A stretch of 64,000 nucleotides of DNA, taken from assembly GCA_947568835.1 (NCBI GenBank), contig OX387608.1, positions 1,104,501 through 1,168,500 on the forward strand. The letters run 5' to 3'. The position numbers were made by a program, and so were the translations under genes. Below, piece after piece: positions 60,310-64,000 of the stretch. The first letter of the stretch is position 1. Each line of letters opens with the position of its first letter. The notes under the pieces were generated by a model that saw only the letters and a list, made by a program, of their open reading frames with translations, was not told the DNA's origin and made no database searches. The DNA comes from Protonemura montana (lineage: Eukaryota; Arthropoda; Insecta; Plecoptera; Nemouridae).

Positions 60310-63300
60310 TTATTAATATCTGGCAAGCCATGTCTTGAGCTGGACAACAGCATGGACTGCAAGCCATGTCTTGAGCTGGACAACAGCATGGACTGCAAGC
60401 TTTGTTTGGCAAGCCATGTCTTGAGCTGGACAACAGCATGGACTGCAAGCTTTGTTTGGCAAGCCATGTCTTGAGCTGGACAACAGCATGGACTGCAAGC
60501 TTTGTTTGGCAAGCCATGTCTTGAGCTGGACAACAGCACGGACTGCAAGCTTTGTTTGGCAAGCCATGTCTTGAGCTGGTCAACAGCATGAACTGCATGC
60601 CATGTCTTGAGCTGGACAACAGCATGGACTGCAAGCTTTGTTTGGCAAGCCATGTCTTGAGCTGGACAACAGCATGAACTGCATGCCATGTCTTGAGCTG
60701 GACAACAGCATGAACTGCAAGCTTTGTTTGGCAAGTCATGTCTTGAGCTGGACAACAGCATGGACTGCAAGCTTTGTTTGGCAAGCCATGTTTTGAGCTG
60801 GACAACAGCATGGACTGCAAGCTTTGTTTGGCAAGCCATGTCTTGAGCTGGACAACAGCATGAACTGCAAGCCATGTCTTGAGCTGGACAACAGCATGGA
60901 CTGCAAGCTTTGTTTGGCAAGCAATGTCTTGAGCTGGACAACAGCATGAACTGCATGCCATGTCTTGAGCTGGACAACAGCATGGACTGCAAGCTTTGTT
61001 TGGCAAGCCATGTCTTGAGCTGGACAACAGCATGAACTGCATGCCATGTCTTGAGCTGGACAACAGCATGGACTGCAAGCTTTGTTTGGCAAGTCATGTC
61101 TTGAGCTGGACAACAGCATGGACTGCAAGCTTTGTTTGGCAAGCCATGTTTTGAGCTGGACAACAGCTTGGACTGCAAGCTTTGTTTGGCAAGCCATGTC
61201 TTGAGCTGGACAACAGCATGGACTGCAAGCTTTGTTTGGCAAGCCATGTCTTGAGCTGGACAACAGCATGGGCTGCAAGCTTTGTTTGGCAAGCCATGTC
61301 TTGAGCTGGACAACAGCATGGACTGCAAGCTTTGTTTGGCAAGCCATGTCTTGAGCTGGACAACAGCATGGACTGCAAGCCTTGTTTGACAAGCCATGTC
61401 TTGAGCTGGACAACAGCATGAACTGCAAGCTTTGTTTGGCAAGCCATGTCTTGAGCTGGACAACAGCTTGGACTGCAAGCTTTGTTTGGCAAGCCATGTT
61501 TTGAGCTGGACAACAGCATGGACTGCAAGCTTTGTTTGGCAAGCCATGTCTTGAGCTGGACAACAGCTTGGACTGCAAGCTTTGTTTGGCAAGCCATGTC
61601 TTGAGCTGGACCACAGCATGGACTGCAAGCTTTGTTTGGCAAGCCATGTCTTGAGCTGGACAACAGCATGGACTGCAAGCTTTGTTTGGCAAGCCATGTC
61701 TTGAGCTGGACAACAGCATGGACTGCAAGCTTTGTTTGGCAAGCCATGTCTTGAGCTGGACAACAGAATGGACTGCAAGCTTTGTTTGGCAAGCCATGTC
61801 TTGAGCTGGACAACAGCTTGGACTGCAAGCTTTGTTTGGCAAGCCATGTCTTGAGCTGGACAACAGCTTGGACTGCAAGCTTTGTTTGGCAAGCCATGTC
61901 TTGAGCTGGACAACAGCATGGACTGCAAGCTTTGTTTAGCAAGCCATGTCTTGAGCTGGACAACAGCATGGACTGCAAGCTTTGTTTGGCAAGCCATGTC
62001 TTGAGCTGGACAACAGCATGGACTGCAAGCTTTGTTTGGCAAGCCATGTCTTGAGCTGGACAACAGCATGAACTGCAAGCCATGTCTTGAGCTGGACAAC
62101 AGCATGGACTGCAAGCTTTGTTTGGCAAGCCATGTCTTGAGCTGGACAACAGCATGAACTGCATGCCATGTCTTGAGCTGGACAACAGCATGGACTGCAA
62201 GCTTTGTTTGGCAAGCCATGTCTTGAGCTGGACAACAGCATGAACTGCATGCCATGTCTTGAGCTGGACAACAGCTTGGACTGCAAGCTTTGTTTGGCAA
62301 GCCATGTCTTGAGCTGGACAACAGCATGAACTGCATGCCATGTCATGAGCTGGACAACAGCATGGACTGCAAGCTTTGTTTGGCAAGCCATGTCTTGAGC
62401 TGGACAACAGCATGAACTGCAAGCTTTGTTTGGCAAGCCATGTCTTGAGCTGGACAACAGCATGGACTGCAAGCTTTGTTTGGCAAGCCATGTCTTGAGC
62501 TGGACAACAGCATAAACTGCATGCCATGTCTTGAGCTGGACAACAGCATGGACTGCAAGCTTTGTTTGGCAAGTCATGTCTTGAGCTGGACAACAGCATG
62601 GACTGCAAGCTTTGTTTGGCAAGCCATGTTTTGAGCTGGACAACAGCTTGGACTGCAAGCTTTGTTTGGCAAGCCATGTCTTGAGCTGGACAACAGCATG
62701 GACTGCAAGCTTTGTTTGGCAAGCCATGTCTTGAGCTGGACAACAGCATGGGCTGCAAGCTTTGTTTGGCAAGCCATGTCTTGAGCTGGACAACAGCATG
62801 GACTGCAAGCTTTGTTTGGCAAGCCATGTCTTGAGCTGGACAACAGCATGGACTGCAAGCCTTGTTTGACAAGCCATGTCTTGAGCTGGACAACAGCATG
62901 AACTGCAAGCTTTGTTTGGCAAGCCATGTCTTGAGCTGGACAACAGCTTGGACTGCAAGCTTTGTTTGGCAAGCCATGTTTTGAGCTGGACAACAGCATG
63001 GACTGCAAGCTTTGTTTGGCAAGCCATGTCTTGAGCTGGACAACAGCTTGGACTGCAAGCTTTGTTTGGCAAGCCATGTCTTGAGCTGGACAACAGCATG
63101 GGCTGCAAGCTTTGTTTGGCAAGCCATGTCTTGAGCTAAACAACGGCATGAACTGCAAGCTTTGTTTGGCAAGCCATGTCTTGAGCTGGACAACAGCATG
63201 GACTGCAAGCTTTGTTTGGCAAGCCATGTCTTGAGCTGGACAACAGCATGGACTGCAAGCTTTGTTTGGCAAGCCATGTCTTGAGCTGGACAACAGCATG

Positions 63301-63318
63301 GGCTGCAAGCTTTGTTTG
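60310..63318 (-). repeat. 50-bp minisatellite, about 60 units
   Basis: Unit contains CAAGCCATGTCTTGAGCTGG and GACTGCAAGCTTTGTTTGG. Shorter variants lack the AAGCTTTGTTTGGC block. A segment of about 520 bp (61091-61610) is repeated nearly identically 1480 bp later (62571-63090). The stop-free frames of up to 727 residues on the minus strand are by-products of a unit with no stop codon. Confidence 0.97.
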
Positions 63319-64000
63319 ATAATATGCTGCAGTGTATCTTTGCTAGTTTTTAAATTAATTTTCTTTAATCTTTCTTAAGTCCGGATTTGGAACTACTCAG
63401 TAGGTGACTTTATTGCCGAAGTTTATTCATCTGATAACAATGAGCGAACTATTTGAGTTGATCAGCTCGAAATTGAAACGTGAAAATGGCCTCATGCGAA
63501 AATAGTATCTCGAAGCAACTTTGACCTGATTCATCCTGGTTTAACAACAATGCACGACGCATGGGCTCGGCTGGGAAGGTATGAACAGTTACCCGCACAT
63601 TCAATGGCCTAACGGGGATTCGAAATCGAAACCACCACACGTAGGTATACGAGTTCATTGTAGTAACACTTTGGTAAAGTTGATCGTATCTGACTCTTGA
63701 GACGGCAAACAGTGTTGGAGGGAATAGACTTTGATGTTGCCGTGGGGTCCGAGGTAATCATCAAGTGGTACTTCTGTGTGGTAATCAAATCCTCTCACCG
63801 CTCTCCTAGAAATGCTAGGAAGTGCAAGCTCTTCTTGCTGCTGGAGTTTTTTTTTGCATGAAACACTTTTTCTTGATGGATACGAAAATGAAACTGAGGC
63901 TTATGCAGGAAAAGATGTTTAATTAAGTTTTTGCGAGTAGGTACCAAATGGAATACCGCAAGGCAACTTGAAGTAAATACTTCAGGTAAATTAACCTGCA
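63319..64000. other. Right end, no supported gene
   Basis: Contains one weak B-box-like stretch near 63612-63635 (minus strand GGTTTCGATTTCGAATCC), perhaps an old SINE. No exon recognised. Confidence 0.4.

Noticed and set aside
60300-63277. Open frames of 678 and 727 residues on the minus strand
   Set aside because: They are read-through of the 50-bp array, whose unit has no stop in those frames. Three frames give the same 50-residue period and codon use is not gene-like.

Overview
This is a eukaryotic, almost certainly arthropod and probably insect, nuclear window. Several genes are split by GT-AG introns. One gene is an insect-type gustatory receptor with the C-terminal TYxxxxLQ signature, another is a TRPA channel, and one repeat copy carries a short run of CCTAA, the insect telomere motif. 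There are no operons, ribosome binding sites or CRISPR arrays. Species cannot be named from the sequence alone.

Gene layout, left to right: the 3' part of a trypsin-like serine protease (416-4827, +); a complete TRPA-type ankyrin/ion channel (5519-10989, +); a complete seven-exon replication factor C subunit 2 gene (19113-13145, -); a gustatory receptor in one long exon (19893-21062, +); a small lysine-rich protein (23914-23447, -); an unrecognised three-exon acidic/coiled-coil/proline-rich protein (27269-30813, +); SKP1 in one coding exon (36303-35815, -); a possible membrane-protein terminal exon (42818-42594, -); and a probable signal-peptide first exon (45673-45781, +). I assembled the multi-exon genes by hand from splice sites, checking that exon phases match at every join.

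The window is dominated by tandem repeats, roughly a quarter to a third of it. There are at least ten minisatellite types with units of 11, 29, 35, about 36-44, 41, 45, 47, 50, 60, 73 and 82 bp, plus a 108-bp near-pure G tract. Many lie inside introns of the genes above. Nearly all long reading frames outside the genes are read-through of these arrays.

Three interspersed families carry RNA polymerase III-type internal promoter modules: a 5S rRNA-like module (91-bp monomer), a tRNA-like module (52-bp monomer, SINE-A) and a tRNA-Ala-like module (70-bp monomer). All three have been amplified as tandem arrays of the promoter head. This shared architecture, the inverted repeats flanking the tRNA-like unit, and a minisatellite that begins exactly at a 5' splice site and repeats a donor-like GTGAGT about 85 times are the most unusual signals here. 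From about 37.6 kb onward the window is mostly these repeats, perhaps in one very long intron of the gene whose signal-peptide exon is at 45.7 kb.
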